Below, piece by piece: positions 18,310-29,953 of a stretch of DNA of 64,000 nt. A program made the position numbers and the translations under genes. How positions within the stretch are numbered: position 1 is the stretch's first letter; each line of letters opens with the position of its first letter. This DNA comes from Pelomonas caseinilytica (lineage in GTDB: Bacteria > Pseudomonadota > Gammaproteobacteria > Burkholderiales > Burkholderiaceae_C), in contig NZ_JAJTWT010000001.1 of assembly GCF_021353235.1 (NCBI RefSeq), positions 682,001 through 746,000 on the forward strand. The letters run 5' to 3'. The notes beneath the pieces are model-generated. The model was not told the origin of the DNA. It was given only the letters and a program-made list of their open reading frames with translations, and searched no databases.

Positions 18310-19509
18310 ATGAACCCCGTCACCCCCCTGCCCCAGCCGCCGTCGCGCGAAGGCCGCGTGCAGGTGCTGGAGGTGCTCGGCAACGCCATCGTCGGCGGCA
18401 TGGAGAGCTGGGTGCTGCGCCTGGTGCAGCGCCTGCCGCACGAGCGCTTCGCCTTCACGGCCATCTGCCCCTTCGAGAGCCCGCTGGCCGACCAACTGCG
18501 CGGCGCCGGCGTCGAGGTCGAGATCGCCCCCATGGGCGAGGACCTGCCCTGGGCGACGCTGCAGGCCACCTGCGCCCTCGTCCGCGAGCGGCACATCGAG
18601 CTGCTGCACGCCCACCTGCCCCAGGCCCACCTGCTGGCCGGCCTGGCCGGCGTGCTGACGCACACCCCGGTGCTGACCACCATCCACGCGCGCCAGATGA
18701 CGACCCTGGACCTGGAGGTTCACCGCGCCACGCGCAGCCACGTCAGCACCGTGGCGCGGCAGAGCTATTTCCACGCCCTCGGCCTGGGCGTGGAGCCGGC
18801 CCTGCTGAGCTGCGAGCCCAACGGCGTGGACACCGCCACCTTCCGTCCCCGCGAACGCGCCGCCGGCGAGCCGCTGCGCGCTGCCCTGGGCCTGGCGCCG
18901 GACGTGCCTCTCATCGGCTTCGTCGGCCGGCTGTCGCCCGAGAAGGCGCCGCAGGTCTTCGTGCGCGCGGCGCTGATGCTCAAGACGCAGATGCCCGAGG
19001 CGCGGGCGGTCTTCGTCGGCGAGGGACCCATGCTCGCCGACCTCACCGCCATGGTGGAACGTTATGGGCTGCAGCAGCACGTGCACTTCGCCGGTGTGCG
19101 GCAGGACATGCCGGCGCTGTACGGCGAGCTGGACGTGCTGGTGTCCTGCTCCTACACCGAGGCCATGCCGCTGGTGCTGCTGGAGGCCATGGCCTGCGGC
19201 GTGCCGGCGGTGGCCACCGGCGTGGGCGGCGTGCCGGACATCGTCGAGCACGGCCGGACGGGCTGGCTGGCGGCGCCGGACAACTTCGACGAGATCGGCC
19301 GGCTGTGCGCTCAGCTGCTGGCCGACGCGTCGCTGCGCCGCCGTATGGGCGAACGGGCCCGCGAGCGGGCCGTGCAGCGCCTGGACCTCACGCCCAGCCT
19401 CGCGCGCGTCGGGGCGCTGCTGGAGCGGCTGGCGCGCCCGCAGGCGCCGCAGCGCGTCGGCGGCGGCACCGAGGGCCGGCCGCTTGGCATCTCGGTCGGC
19501 GGGCGCTGA
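18310..19509 (+). CDS. glycosyltransferase family 4
   Basis: 399 residues of GT-B fold. The N-domain begins VQVLEVLGNAIVGGMESWV with HAHLPQAHLLAG. The C-domain has VGRLSPEKAPQVFVRAA, FVGEGP, FAGVRQDMPALYGELDVLV and the nucleotide-sugar motif EAMPLVLLEAMACGVPAVAT. A cytoplasmic enzyme that should add a hexose to an exopolysaccharide or lipid-linked glycan. No strong ribosome site is seen before ATG 18310. Confidence 0.92.
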   Translation: MNPVTPLPQPPSREGRVQVLEVLGNAIVGGMESWVLRLVQRLPHERFAFTAICPFESPLADQLRGAGVEVEIAPMGEDLPWATLQATCALVRERHIELLHAHLPQAHLLAGLAGVLTHTPVLTTIHARQMTTLDLEVHRATRSHVSTVARQSYFHALGLGVEPALLSCEPNGVDTATFRPRERAAGEPLRAALGLAPDVPLIGFVGRLSPEKAPQVFVRAALMLKTQMPEARAVFVGEGPMLADLTAMVERYGLQQHVHFAGVRQDMPALYGELDVLVSCSYTEAMPLVLLEAMACGVPAVATGVGGVPDIVEHGRTGWLAAPDNFDEIGRLCAQLLADASLRRRMGERARERAVQRLDLTPSLARVGALLERLARPQAPQRVGGGTEGRPLGISVGGR

Positions 19510-19523
19510 TACCCAGGACGTGG

Positions 19524-19583
19524 AACACAGCCACAGAGGCACAGAGGAATCCGCGCTTCCCTGTGTCTCCGTGCCTCTGTGGC
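19524..19583. repeat. dispersed CACAGAG hairpin repeat, copy C
   Basis: A shorter copy: left arm AACACAGCCACAGAGGCACA from 19524 and right arm CTCCGTGCCTCTGTGG to 19583. It starts 15 bp after the glycosyltransferase stop and abuts the second copy of the ~110-bp element. Confidence 0.82.
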
Positions 19584-19585
19584 GG

Positions 19586-19697
19586 AAACGGGGTATTTGC
19601 GGGCCGAGCGCTGGGCCGCTCCCGAGCCGGCCCGCGCTGGCGATGTGCTTGCGGCTCGATGCCGCAAGCATCGCAGCCCCCTCGGGGGGCTGAGGCC
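19586..19697. repeat. ~110-bp dispersed hairpin element, copy 2 (inverted)
   Basis: The reverse complement of 11205-11316: GGGTATTTGCGGGCCGAGCG, then GCTTGCGGC-TCGAT-GCCGCAAGC, then CCCCCTCGGGGGG. It lies where the C-terminus of the catalase frame loses homology, so it may mark the truncation point. Confidence 0.8.
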
Positions 19698-19700
19698 GGA

Positions 19701-19727
19701 CACGACAAGTCCAGTGGACTTGTCGTG
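19701..19727. repeat. perfect 12-bp hairpin
   Basis: CACGACAAGTCC and GGACTTGTCGTG are separated by AGT, a perfect inverted repeat between the ~110-bp element and the catalase remnant. It may be a terminator stem or part of the mobile repeat. Confidence 0.7.
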
Positions 19728-19734
19728 CCTGCCG

Positions 19735-21655
<1,921 letters not shown>

Positions 21656-21766
21656 GCGGACTCCTGTCGGCGGATCGGCAGGCCGGGCAACGTCCGTGCC
21701 ACGGCGGCGGGCACGTCCCTTGCCCTGGTCGCTCGGCGAGCCCCCTTCCCTCGCCGAGGAGAGAGC

Positions 21767-22087
21767 ATGAGAAAGATCCTGATCGCCACCCTGGTGGCCA
21801 CCTCCGCCCTGGCCACCACCGGCTGCGCCGTCACCAGCGGCCAGAGCACGGTCGGCCAGTACGTCGACGACGCCACCATCGCCACGCGGGTGAAGGCACG
21901 CTTCGCCGAAGACTCGTCGGTCAGCGCGATGCGCATCCAGGTCGAGGCCCTGAAGGGCACCGTGCAGCTGGCCGGCTTCGCCACCTCGCAGGCCGAGAAG
22001 GACCGCGCCGGCCAGATCGCCAGCGGCGTGCCCGACGTGAAGGAGGTGCGCAACAACATCATTGTGCGCCCGCCGTCCAAGGACTGA
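21767..22087 (+). CDS. BON-domain lipoprotein
   Basis: 106 residues. Lipobox ATTGC (Cys about 20), then one BON domain: [37 protein letters not shown] and [13 protein letters not shown]. It is an OsmY-like envelope protein that probably binds the membrane surface under stress. ATG 21767 follows GAGGAGAGAGC. It is divergent from the catalase, 111 bp apart, so a shared stress promoter region is likely. Confidence 0.9.
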   Translation: MRKILIATLVATSALATTGCAVTSGQSTVGQYVDDATIATRVKARFAEDSSVSAMRIQVEALKGTVQLAGFATSQAEKDRAGQIASGVPDVKEVRNNIIVRPPSKD

Positions 22088-22139
22088 GCGCCATGCCGCC
22101 CCGCCGCCCCGCCGCACGACCGCCCGCCGCCGCGGCGCG

Positions 22140-23309
22140 ATGACGCCGCCACCGGCCGCCACCCCACCGCCCCGACCGCCGCGCAGCGCCAGGGCGCTGC
22201 GCGGGCTTTTCCTGCTGGCCCTGGTGTTCGCCGTGCGCGAGGCACGGCCCCTGCTGGCGCCGGTGATGATCGCCGTGATGCTCACCTTCACGCTCGCGCC
22301 TGCCGTGCGCTGGCTGCGGGCCAGGGGCGTGCCGGCGGGCCTGGGGGCGCTGCTGCTGGTGATGGCGCTGCTGCTGGGCACGGTGTCGCTGGCCACCAGC
22401 CTGGCCCGGCCGGCGGCGGCCTGGTGGGAGGCGGCGCCGACGACGGTGGCCCAGCTCATCGAACAGCTGGAGAAGCTGCGCGCCGCCATTCCGGGCCTGA
22501 GCCTGCCGCCCGCACCGGCTGCGCGCCCGGGCCGCACGGCCGCCGCCCCCGCCGCCCCGGCGCCGGACGCCCTCAAGGAGAGGCTGGCCAGCGAGGGCGT
22601 CGCCCTCACCGGCATGGTGCTGGCGCGCGGCTTCTCCTTCCTGCTGTCGGCGGCAGCCACGGTCATCCTGACCTACTTCCTGCTCGCGTCGGAGCACTGG
22701 CTGCTGTCGCGCGTCGTCGAGGCCATGCCGAGGCGGCGCACGCGCGCCCTGCTGCTGGGCGGCGTGCGGGCCGCCCAGCGCGAGATCAGCAGCTACCTCG
22801 CCGCGGTGGGCATCATCAACAGCGTCGTCGGCGTCATCACGGCGGTGGTGCTGTGGCTGCAGGGCCTGCCCAACCCGACGCTGTGGGGCGCCATCACGGC
22901 GCTGCTGTGCTTCGTGCCCTATCTGGGCCCCATGTCGGTGATGGTGCTGCTGCTGCTGGCCGGCATCGGCACCTTCGAGACGGGACTGGCGGTGTTCGGC
23001 CCCACGGCGGCCTTCATGGCCATCCACGCCATCGAGAGCAACATCGTCAGCCCGCTGATCGTCGGGCGGCGGCTGTCGTTGAGCACGGTGTCGGTCTTCC
23101 TGTCGGTGATGTTCTGGGGCTGGCTGTGGGGCATCGCGGGCGCCCTGATCGCCGTGCCGCTGCTGATCGCGCTGCGCAGCCTGTGCCGGCGCACGCGCGG
23201 CATGCGGCTGCTGCGCCGCTTCCTGGAGGGCGACCACCGTGAGCGGCCGCCGTCGCTGCGCTCGCTGCTGCGGCGCCCGCCCGTGGCGTCTCAGAACCGG
23301 TACACGTAG
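22140..23309 (+). CDS. AI-2E/PerM-family permease
   Basis: 389 residues with about eight membrane helices: a first pair near 20-70, a periplasmic/cytoplasmic insert rich in Pro/Ala (about 115-150), then the conserved C-terminal block [48 protein letters not shown] and [12 protein letters not shown]. The family includes the E. coli AI-2 exporter TqsA and the PerM permeases; the substrate is unknown. ATG 22140 was chosen because the longer frame overlaps the BON gene. Confidence 0.88.
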   Translation: MTPPPAATPPPRPPRSARALRGLFLLALVFAVREARPLLAPVMIAVMLTFTLAPAVRWLRARGVPAGLGALLLVMALLLGTVSLATSLARPAAAWWEAAPTTVAQLIEQLEKLRAAIPGLSLPPAPAARPGRTAAAPAAPAPDALKERLASEGVALTGMVLARGFSFLLSAAATVILTYFLLASEHWLLSRVVEAMPRRRTRALLLGGVRAAQREISSYLAAVGIINSVVGVITAVVLWLQGLPNPTLWGAITALLCFVPYLGPMSVMVLLLLAGIGTFETGLAVFGPTAAFMAIHAIESNIVSPLIVGRRLSLSTVSVFLSVMFWGWLWGIAGALIAVPLLIALRSLCRRTRGMRLLRRFLEGDHRERPPSLRSLLRRPPVASQNRYT

Positions 23310-24052
23310 CCGAGGCTGGTGGTGTCGACCTTGCGGCGCTCGTCTTCGCCCGGGAAGCGCAGCTTGGCGCGGCTCCACTCGAGCACGACGCCATGGTGGG
23401 CGGTGAAGTCGTAGCCCAGGCCACCGCCGAAGACGGGCGCCCAGCCGCGGCGCTTGCCGGCCGTGACGTCGGACAGCGGCCCGGCGGACACCTTGGTCTC
23501 GCCATAGAGGGCGCCGCCTTTGACGAAGGCGCTGAAGGGGCCCATCGGCGCGCGCAGCAGCAGGCTGGCGGCCAGGCCTTCGGCGCGGCTGCGGCCCCCG
23601 GCGCGTTCGGCCCGGCCGCTGTTCATGTAGCCCAGTTCCACGCCCAGCCAGTCGTTGAACAGGCCGCCCGTGTAGAAGTAGCCGGAGACACGCGGGTCGT
23701 CGCAGGCGTAGCCGCCGGTGCCGCAGGCCGTGCCGAACTTGGCCTGCCCGACGTTGATGCCAAGGTAGCCCCGCGTCGTGTAGGGCAGCATGGAATAGCC
23801 CTCGTCGCCGCCGGCGACGCCGGGACCGGCGGCCGTGGGCGCACGGCTGAGGGTGGCGCCGGGGTCGGAGGCGTCCGTGGCGGCGGCGGGCGAGGAGGCC
23901 GGCGCGGCGGGCACGGCCGGCTGCTGGGCCTGGGCAAGGACACCCGCCCCGCCGAGCGCGGCGACGAACGCGGTACGGGAAAGGTGTCGGCAAACCGGAC
24001 GGGGAACGAGACAAGAAGCGGGACGGCAAGAGGATCGGGATCGCGGGCGCAT
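23291..24052 (-). CDS. outer-membrane beta-barrel protein (OmpA/OmpW-like)
   Basis: 253 residues. Signal peptide to about AQA-QQ, an Ala/Pro linker, then an eight-strand-type barrel with alternating hydrophobic residues: RGYLGINVGQAKF, WLGVELGYMNSG, SAFVKGGALYGETKV, GGGLGYDFTAHHGVVLEWSR. It ends in aromatic YVYRF as expected for BAM recognition. A Cys pair (GTACGTGGYACDD) may form a loop disulphide. ATG 24052 has AAGGA 9 bases upstream. It overlaps the permease end by 19 bp on the opposite strand. Confidence 0.85.
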   Translation of the reverse strand: MRPRSRSSCRPASCLVPRPVCRHLSRTAFVAALGGAGVLAQAQQPAVPAAPASSPAAATDASDPGATLSRAPTAAGPGVAGGDEGYSMLPYTTRGYLGINVGQAKFGTACGTGGYACDDPRVSGYFYTGGLFNDWLGVELGYMNSGRAERAGGRSRAEGLAASLLLRAPMGPFSAFVKGGALYGETKVSAGPLSDVTAGKRRGWAPVFGGGLGYDFTAHHGVVLEWSRAKLRFPGEDERRKVDTTSLGYVYRF

Positions 24053-24271
24053 GGAGGAATTCCTTCGGCAAAGTCGTCTGGAGAAATGGCGCGGGAGGCC
24101 CACGCCGGAGCCCAAGCCCGGCAAGGCCGGTGCCGCCACCCAGGCACGCCGTTTGCCCCACCCCTGTTACAGATTCGCCGGAAAGCCTGGTGCGCGTGGT
24201 GGCGGGGTTATGGTTCGCCCGCCGCCGGACACCCTCTTGCGCCGGTGGCCCTCCCGCCCTCCCGACTCGCG

Positions 24272-26533
24272 ATGCCGGTCACCATCCGTTCCCGCCTCCT
24301 GCTGCTGGTGCTGTCCGTGCTCGTGCCGGGCATGCTGGGCGTCGCCTGGCTGATCGGCAGCACCTACGAGGCCGAGCGCGACGCTCACCGGCGCGCCCTG
24401 CGCGACACGGCACGGGCGCTGTCCCTGCTGATCGACGGTGAGCTGCAGCGTCGCGCCACCATCGCCCACGTGCTGGCCCGCTCGCCCGAACTCGACGGCC
24501 CCTCGCCTCTCGACGAGGAAAGCCTCCTTGGCCTGGAGCGGCTGGCCCGGCGTGCCATGCAGGGCATGGACGGCTGGGTGGAGTTGCGCATGCCCGGACG
24601 GGTATTGATGAGCACCCGGCTGCCCGAAGGCTCGCGCGGCGAGCAGCCCGGCCCCGCGGCCCTGAGTCCCATCGCCCTGATGCAACCCCTGGCCCCGGCC
24701 ACGGCCGTGGCCGGCCTGCCCGCGGAGATGGTGGCGGCCTGGGTGGAACCGGTGACACGCAACGGCGCGCTGCTCTACAACATCGTCGTCACCGTGAGGC
24801 CATCGGAGCTGCAGCGCATCGTGCAGGCCCAGGCGCCGCCGCCAGGATGGATTGGCACCGTCATGGACAGCAACGGCCTGCTCGTCGCCCGGCTGCCGGG
24901 CGGGGTGGCCTTCGTCGGCCGCCCAGGCCGGCCCGACCTGCGCGCGCGCATGGCGGGCTCGACGGAAGGTGCCTTCGAATCCGTCTCGCTGGACGGCGTT
25001 CCGGCAGCGGGTTACTTCAGCACGTCGCCGCTGGGCTGGAGCTATGTCAGCGCCATGCCGCGGGGGGAGTTCGCCGGGCGCATGCCGCAGGCGGTGCAGC
25101 GCGTCGGCGTGGGCGCCCTGGCGCTGCTGGCCCTGGCCATGGGTGGCGCCGTGTGGGTGGCGCGCCGCATCGAGCGGCCCATCCGGGCGCTGAAGACGGC
25201 GGCCCAGGACCTGCAGGCCGGCCGGCCGGTGCTGCTGCGGCCCACCGGCATCGTGGAGTGCGACGAGGTGGCCGAGGCCCTGGCGGCGGCCGGCCGCAGC
25301 ATGGCCAGTGCCCGCGGCGAGCTGGAGAGGAGCGTGGCCCAGGCCATCGAACGCACGCGTCTGGTGGAGCAGCGCGGCGCGCAGAGCCAGCGGGTCGCCG
25401 CCCTCGGCCGGCTCACCGGCGGGGTGGCGCACGAGTTCAACAACCTGCTGGGCGTCATCAGCAACAGCATGCACCTGATGCAGCGCCATGCCTCGGCCGC
25501 CGAGCTGCAGGGGCCGCTCAAGGCCACCCAGCGTTCGGTCGACAAGGGCAGCCAGCTGACCCAGCACCTGCTGCGCTTCGCCGGCCGGCGCGCGGTGCGC
25601 ATCCAGACACTCTCCCTGGCTCGCTACCTGCCCGAGGTGCAGGAGCTGATGCGCAGCGTGCTGGGGCGGCGCATCGAGATCAGCGTCGACGTGTCGCTCG
25701 ACATCTGGCCCGTGCGCCTGGACACCAACGAGCTGGATCTCGCCCTCGTCAACCTCGCGCTCAACGCCCAGGACGCCATGCCCTCCGGCGGCGAGCTGCG
25801 CCTGCGCGCCCGCAACGCCGGGGCCGAGGACCTCGAAGGCCTGCCCGACCTCGCCCCGGGGAACTACGTGCTGCTGACGGTGGCAGACGACGGCGTCGGC
25901 CTGGCGCCCGCCATGGTCGAACACGCCTTCGAGCCCTTCTTCACGACCAAGGGCGTCGGCCAGGGCAGCGGCCTGGGCCTGAGCCAGGTGCACGGCTTCG
26001 CGACGCAGGCGGGCGGCGCCGCGCGGCTGGCCAGCACGCCGGGCCTGGGCACCAAGGTGTCGCTGCTGCTGCCTGCGGCCCAGGCCGACGGCGCCGAGGC
26101 GCCCCTGCCCTTCGCCGAGTCGGCCCCGCAGAGCATCGCCGGGGCCACGGTGCTGCTGGTGGAGGACGACGAGTCCCTCGGCGACGTCACCGCCGCACTG
26201 CTGATGGCCCACGGCGCGCGGGTGGTGCGGGCCGGCGATGCGGATGCGGCGCTGCGTTTGCTCGACGCCGGCGTCGTGCCGGAGGTGCTGCTGTCCGACA
26301 TCGTCATGCCCGGCAGCATGGACGGTGTCGGGCTGGCTCGGCGGCTGCGCCAGCAGCATCCCGGGCTGCCCGTCGTGCTCATCACGGGCTTCAGCAACAC
26401 CGTCATGGCGGAAGGCGAATTCCCCGTGCTGCGCAAGCCTTGCCCGCCGGCCGAGATGCTGGCCGCGCTGCAGGCCGCCATGGCCAGCCGGCGGGCCAAC
26501 GGGCATCCGGCGGCACCGCAGCCGCGCTCCTGA
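24272..26533 (+). CDS. membrane hybrid histidine kinase with Cache-like sensor and receiver
   Basis: 753 residues. A first TM helix (about 7-27), a periplasmic Cache-like domain (about 30-270), a second TM (about 275-297) and a HAMP follow in order. The H-box GGVAHEFNNLLGVISN has His about 387. The HATPase has NLALNAQDAMP, DDGVGLAPAM, FFTTKGVGQGSGLGLSQVHG, an NtrB/FixL-like arrangement. The C-terminal receiver has Asp about 676 (LLSDIVMPG). It should sense an external small molecule. It has no dedicated regulator next door; phosphotransfer from its receiver is possible. ATG 24272 is 219 bp from the divergent barrel gene. Confidence 0.92.
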   Translation: MPVTIRSRLLLLVLSVLVPGMLGVAWLIGSTYEAERDAHRRALRDTARALSLLIDGELQRRATIAHVLARSPELDGPSPLDEESLLGLERLARRAMQGMDGWVELRMPGRVLMSTRLPEGSRGEQPGPAALSPIALMQPLAPATAVAGLPAEMVAAWVEPVTRNGALLYNIVVTVRPSELQRIVQAQAPPPGWIGTVMDSNGLLVARLPGGVAFVGRPGRPDLRARMAGSTEGAFESVSLDGVPAAGYFSTSPLGWSYVSAMPRGEFAGRMPQAVQRVGVGALALLALAMGGAVWVARRIERPIRALKTAAQDLQAGRPVLLRPTGIVECDEVAEALAAAGRSMASARGELERSVAQAIERTRLVEQRGAQSQRVAALGRLTGGVAHEFNNLLGVISNSMHLMQRHASAAELQGPLKATQRSVDKGSQLTQHLLRFAGRRAVRIQTLSLARYLPEVQELMRSVLGRRIEISVDVSLDIWPVRLDTNELDLALVNLALNAQDAMPSGGELRLRARNAGAEDLEGLPDLAPGNYVLLTVADDGVGLAPAMVEHAFEPFFTTKGVGQGSGLGLSQVHGFATQAGGAARLASTPGLGTKVSLLLPAAQADGAEAPLPFAESAPQSIAGATVLLVEDDESLGDVTAALLMAHGARVVRAGDADAALRLLDAGVVPEVLLSDIVMPGSMDGVGLARRLRQQHPGLPVVLITGFSNTVMAEGEFPVLRKPCPPAEMLAALQAAMASRRANGHPAAPQPRS

Positions 26534-26631
26534 GCCGGGCCAGGCACGCCGCGTGCCCCGGACCTCATCGAGCGCCACCCGCGGCCCGCGCCCCGGCGGC
26601 GCTTTCCCTCCTCACTGCGAAAGGAACTCCC

Positions 26632-27087
26632 ATGAGCAACGACGACATTGTCGACACGCTGAACGACCTGATCGAAACCTCGAAGGATGGCGAGCACGGC
26701 TTCCGCGCCTCCGCGGAATACCTCAAGGACCCGGCCATTCAGCAGTCCTTCGTGCGCCGCGCCGAGGAGTGCCGCGAGGCCGCTGCCGAGCTGCAGGCCC
26801 TGGTGGTGCGCTTCGGCGGCAAGGCCGAGGACAGCGGCACGGCCGTCGGCGCCATGCACCGCGGCTGGGTCGCGGTCAAGGGCACCCTGGCCGGCTACAC
26901 CGACAAGGCCATCCTCGAGGAGACCGAACGCGGCGAAGACACGGCGCTGGCGTCCTACCGCAAGGCCCTGGAGAAGCCCCTGCCGCCGGACGTCCGCAAC
27001 GTCGTCGAGCGTCAGTTCGAAGGCGTCAAGCGCAACCACAGCCAGGTCCGCACCTGGCGCGACCAGGCCCGCGCGACCGCGGCCTGA
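26632..27087 (+). CDS. PA2169-family four-helix-bundle protein
   Basis: 151 residues starting MSNDDIVDTLNDLIETSKDG. It is a ferritin-like four-helix bundle of the DUF2383/PA2169 family (FRASAEYLKDPAIQQSFVRR, AMHRGWVAVKGTLAG, DTALASYRKALEKPLPPDVR). The family is found in stress and desiccation gene sets; the biochemical role is unknown. AAAGGAACTCCC precedes ATG 26632. Confidence 0.9.
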   Translation: MSNDDIVDTLNDLIETSKDGEHGFRASAEYLKDPAIQQSFVRRAEECREAAAELQALVVRFGGKAEDSGTAVGAMHRGWVAVKGTLAGYTDKAILEETERGEDTALASYRKALEKPLPPDVRNVVERQFEGVKRNHSQVRTWRDQARATAA

Positions 27088-27145
27088 CGCGTCTCTCCCG
27101 GGACGGCCTGGCCCGTCCCGGTGGTTGCGTTCCTCTCTTCGCTTG

Positions 27146-27365
27146 AATCGAACCCACGCCGTGTAGGCCCGGCGGTTGCTGTCGGCGTCCAGCCCGAAGC
27201 CCTGGTTGGCACCGCTGGGCGCCACCGAGTTCAGCCGGTCTTGCGCGTCATAGCCCAGTGACGAGGACTGAGTCGACCCATACACCGTGTCGGTGATGCC
27301 GGCGATGGTGTCCAGGTTGGGCGTGTAGGTGAACTGCAGGCCATGCGCGGGGCCGCCGTTGAGGG
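27146..27365 (-). pseudogene. Rhs core remnant I (no tip, no start)
   Basis: A ~70-codon piece of the YD-repeat core ([20 protein letters not shown] to [14 protein letters not shown]) is nearly identical to 29.2-29.4 kb and 31.0-31.2 kb. It breaks off into unrelated sequence on both sides. It is the most distal of three copies and has lost its toxin tip, so it is a scar of Rhs tip exchange. Confidence 0.88.
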
Positions 27366-27371
27366 GAAGGC

Positions 27372-27402
27372 GTTGGGCTTCGCAGCCCAACCTACCGGGC
27401 TA
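27372..27402. repeat. REP-like hairpin
   Basis: GTTGGGCT and AGCCCAAC with a TCGC loop (27372-27391), followed by CTACCGGGC. The motif CCCAACCTACCGGGCT recurs at 27564-27579, where it forms the end of the downstream immunity-like gene. The rest of 27403-27555 shows no gene. Confidence 0.65.
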
Positions 27403-27555
27403 TGCACTCTGGTTTTCAGGGATAACCTCAACATGGGCGCCCAGCCGATGACGGAGCCAAGCGCGAGGGGCGAGACCACGGCGCAAACAGGGCGGAACGA
27501 GCAACGGCAGGGTTGGCGGCACGACCTGCCACCCTCGATAGGATTGGCGTTGGAG

Positions 27556-28203
27556 TCAATGACCCCAACCTACCGGGCTGCAGCTTGCCTGCTGATTTTT
27601 GGGTCTGTGGCTGGTCCAGTAGTCCGCGACGCCAGCGGTCGCCGAACCAAGCCATGGCGTCAAGTCGGCGATCTCTATCCGGCGAAACGCTACCCTCTTC
27701 TGGAGTGAGAGCGGTTGAGCTTCCTCGGGGTCGCCCGCGAAGCGGGTTTCAACGTCGAGCGACACGTCAATGGTCATGGTGTCGCTGTCAACTCGTCGGG
27801 CAACGATTTTGCCGGCCACGCTGGCTCCGACGTAGCCAAATCCCTTGTCGACCCATGCGCTTCCGGCCCTCGAGAATCGCGTATTGGCCGCAGTCGCCTG
27901 TAGCACGCGGGTTTCCCCGCGGGCGATATTCGGGAGTTCAACCGTGAGCTTCCAGAACTCCTCCGAGTCCAACTCGTCGTCCTTCTTGCCCGAGAACATT
28001 CGCATTAAGACGACCGTGCCGCTTCCGCGGACAACGCGATGAATCGCGTTGAGGTCCGCAGGCGCAATTGCGCTGATCGAGGCTGGAGGCCAAGAAGCTT
28101 CCAACTTCGCAGCCTCCACGAAGAGACAGTCCATCTCGGCGGCCATCGTCCACGGCGCCACCACGAGCAGCACCAGCGCTGCAACTACTTGCCGCAGCCA
28201 CAT
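27556..28203 (-). CDS. secreted candidate immunity protein for the HETLH Rhs tip
   Basis: 215 residues with a clear Sec signal peptide ([20 protein letters not shown], cleaved near AE). The mature part is a beta-rich hydrophilic domain with no family I recognise. ATG 28203 lies inside the end of the displaced Rhs tip (19-bp overlap), the standard position of an Rhs immunity gene. A periplasmic location fits a toxin acting in the envelope. The last residues (SPVGWGH) come from REP-like sequence, so the natural C-terminus may be altered. Lower GC than the surroundings suggests transfer. Confidence 0.7.
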   Translation of the reverse strand: MWLRQVVAALVLLVVAPWTMAAEMDCLFVEAAKLEASWPPASISAIAPADLNAIHRVVRGSGTVVLMRMFSGKKDDELDSEEFWKLTVELPNIARGETRVLQATAANTRFSRAGSAWVDKGFGYVGASVAGKIVARRVDSDTMTIDVSLDVETRFAGDPEEAQPLSLQKRVAFRRIEIADLTPWLGSATAGVADYWTSHRPKNQQASCSPVGWGH

Positions 28204-29425
28204 TTGCGCGCTCCCTGGAATGCCCCATTGAGCTGGTCGGCCAAACGAGCGGCTTCCGGATTTATCCAGTCATGACGGTCCTGCGCTGGATCGCCGGGCC
28301 CCGGATTCCCATGCAGAGTTTCGTGAATAACCGTGTCGAGTAGCATCTTCGCTCTGAAGTCGCTTAGCTGATCGAGAAAGCGCTCGTTGAGCCGCATCCG
28401 GTCCACACTACCGCCCGTATATGTGCCAGCCACCAGCCCATCTCTCGGCAAATCTGGGACAGGTCCATTACTCGGGAATCGAAGATTGGGCAACTGACTC
28501 CTGACCGTAGCAACAGCCGCATCAATGTCGCATTGCGTTAACCCCATCGGATCAATGCGGCTGATGGGATTCCCCCCGACATATGCGTACGTGTTGATGC
28601 CGCCCGCAAGCCCGATGAGGTCAGATTGGGTATACCTTCCCACCGTCGGATCGTAATACCGATTCCAGTTGTACCAAAGCCCGCTCTCCGCATCCCAATA
28701 CTGGCCCGGGAAGCCGACGTTCAGGCCGCCGATGTTGTCCACCACCACCGCCCGGCTGAACGCATGGTTCGATGCCCGCCACACGACCTGGGCCGCAGCG
28801 TTGGTGACAACTTCAGGCCGGCCGAGATGGTCGTTGTGGCTCGCGTAGAAGGCCCCGCCGCGCATCAGGCCGATCATCTCGCCGTTCAGCCACACATAGG
28901 CCGTGCTGCCCGCGGGGCCGCGCTCGTACAGCAACTCCCCGCCCGCGCCGTAGACGTAGGTCGTCACGCCGGCCGCCGTGCTCTTCCACAGCCGCTGGTT
29001 GTTCGGCGCATAGCCATAGCTGGCCAGCACGTTGCCACCGGCATCCTTCACCTGCGCCAGGCGGTTGAAGCCGTCGTAGACGTAGGTGTGCACCGCCCCG
29101 GTGGGCGCGTTCTGGGTCATGTTGCCGACGGCGTCGTAGCTGAAGCTGCGCGTGGCGCCGCCACCGGTCACCGAGAGCAGCCGGTTCGAGGCCGGATCGG
29201 TGGTGTAGGCGTAGCTCGTGCCGTTGAGCGTGTGCGCCTGGCGGTTGCTGTCGGCGTCCAGCCCGAAGCCCTGGTTGGCACCGCTGCGCACCACCGAGTT
29301 CAGCCGGTCTTGCGCGTCATAGCCCAGTGACGACGACTGGCTCGATCCATACACCGTGTCGGTGATGCCGGCGATGGTGTCCAGGTTGGGCATGTAGGGT
29401 GAACTGCAGGCCATGCGCGGGGGCC
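28185..29425 (-). CDS. displaced Rhs C-terminus with HETLH metalloprotease-like tip
   Basis: Contains the last ~290 residues of the YD core, very close to the full-length rhs ([40 protein letters not shown]), and the boundary DPMGL (28539-28553). After it comes a unique ~118-residue tip (28185-28538) with [11 protein letters not shown], an HExxH zinc-protease signature, and a Cys-rich end KCGCGK. It has no start codon or N-terminus; the 5' end near 29.4 kb carries small insertions that break the frame. It is a reserve tip that would need recombination with the full gene to be expressed. Confidence 0.82.
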
Positions 29426-29528
29426 ACCGTTGGGGCCAAGGCCTTGGGCTTCGCGGCGCAGTCCGCCGGGCTGGGACGTCAGCGACTGGCCGTCGCGGTA
29501 GCTCGCGCCGTTGAGATTGCCCGCCATG
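29426..29528 (-). pseudogene. degraded Rhs core piece at the junction
   Basis: Frames here still show YD-repeat traces ([19 protein letters not shown]) and a broken form of the NGGPAHGLQ segment, with extra bases relative to the intact copy. This marks the join between the displaced tip and the end of the membrane immunity gene. Confidence 0.6.
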
Positions 29529-29945
29529 TCACGTGAGATGTGCTTTAGATTTTGGACCTGACCCCGAATTCCTACAAGGTCCGCGTAGCAAATGAAATAT
29601 CACCAATACGCCGCCATGCGCAGCGAGCGCAATGCCAAGAACTACCCCCAGCCGCACGGCATTGGTCAAGGAGATTAAGTCAACGTCCTTGGCAAGCCCA
29701 GAGAAAGCCAACCCCAAGGTTTGGAAAGCAGCCACTCCGAGCAGTGACAACAGCGCTGTCGACACCGCGACTTGCCGCAAAGTCATCGAGCCCGCCTCTC
29801 GGGCCAACAGCAGTATAACCAGGATGGCGGAGGCAAATAGCGGCAGCCATCGCAAACCAGAGTGATCGGGGTTCGATGCTAGAAGCATAAATCCAATCAG
29901 TCCCAAAAGTTCACACACTGGAACAATCAATAAGATCGGCCGCAT
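29529..29945 (-). CDS. four-TM candidate immunity protein for the L,D-transpeptidase-like Rhs tip
   Basis: 138 residues, mostly four hydrophobic helices (about 5-24, 32-48, 58-80, 92-115), then a short basic tail. No family is recognised. ATG 29945 is 8 bases after the rhs stop, and its GAGGAG ribosome site overlaps that stop codon, so it is translationally coupled to the toxin gene. That position and an inner-membrane location fit immunity against a toxin working on peptidoglycan or at the membrane. The last residues run into repeat-derived DNA, so the C-terminus may have been replaced. Confidence 0.7.
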   Translation of the reverse strand: MRPILLIVPVCELLGLIGFMLLASNPDHSGLRWLPLFASAILVILLLAREAGSMTLRQVAVSTALLSLLGVAAFQTLGLAFSGLAKDVDLISLTNAVRLGVVLGIALAAHGGVLVIFHLLRGPCRNSGSGPKSKAHLT

Positions 29946-29953
29946 GCCACTCC

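Noticed and set aside
28626..29330. Rightward open frames antisense to the Rhs core copies (also at 30428-32059)
   Set aside because: They are complements of the YD-repeat core and are duplicated only because the core is.
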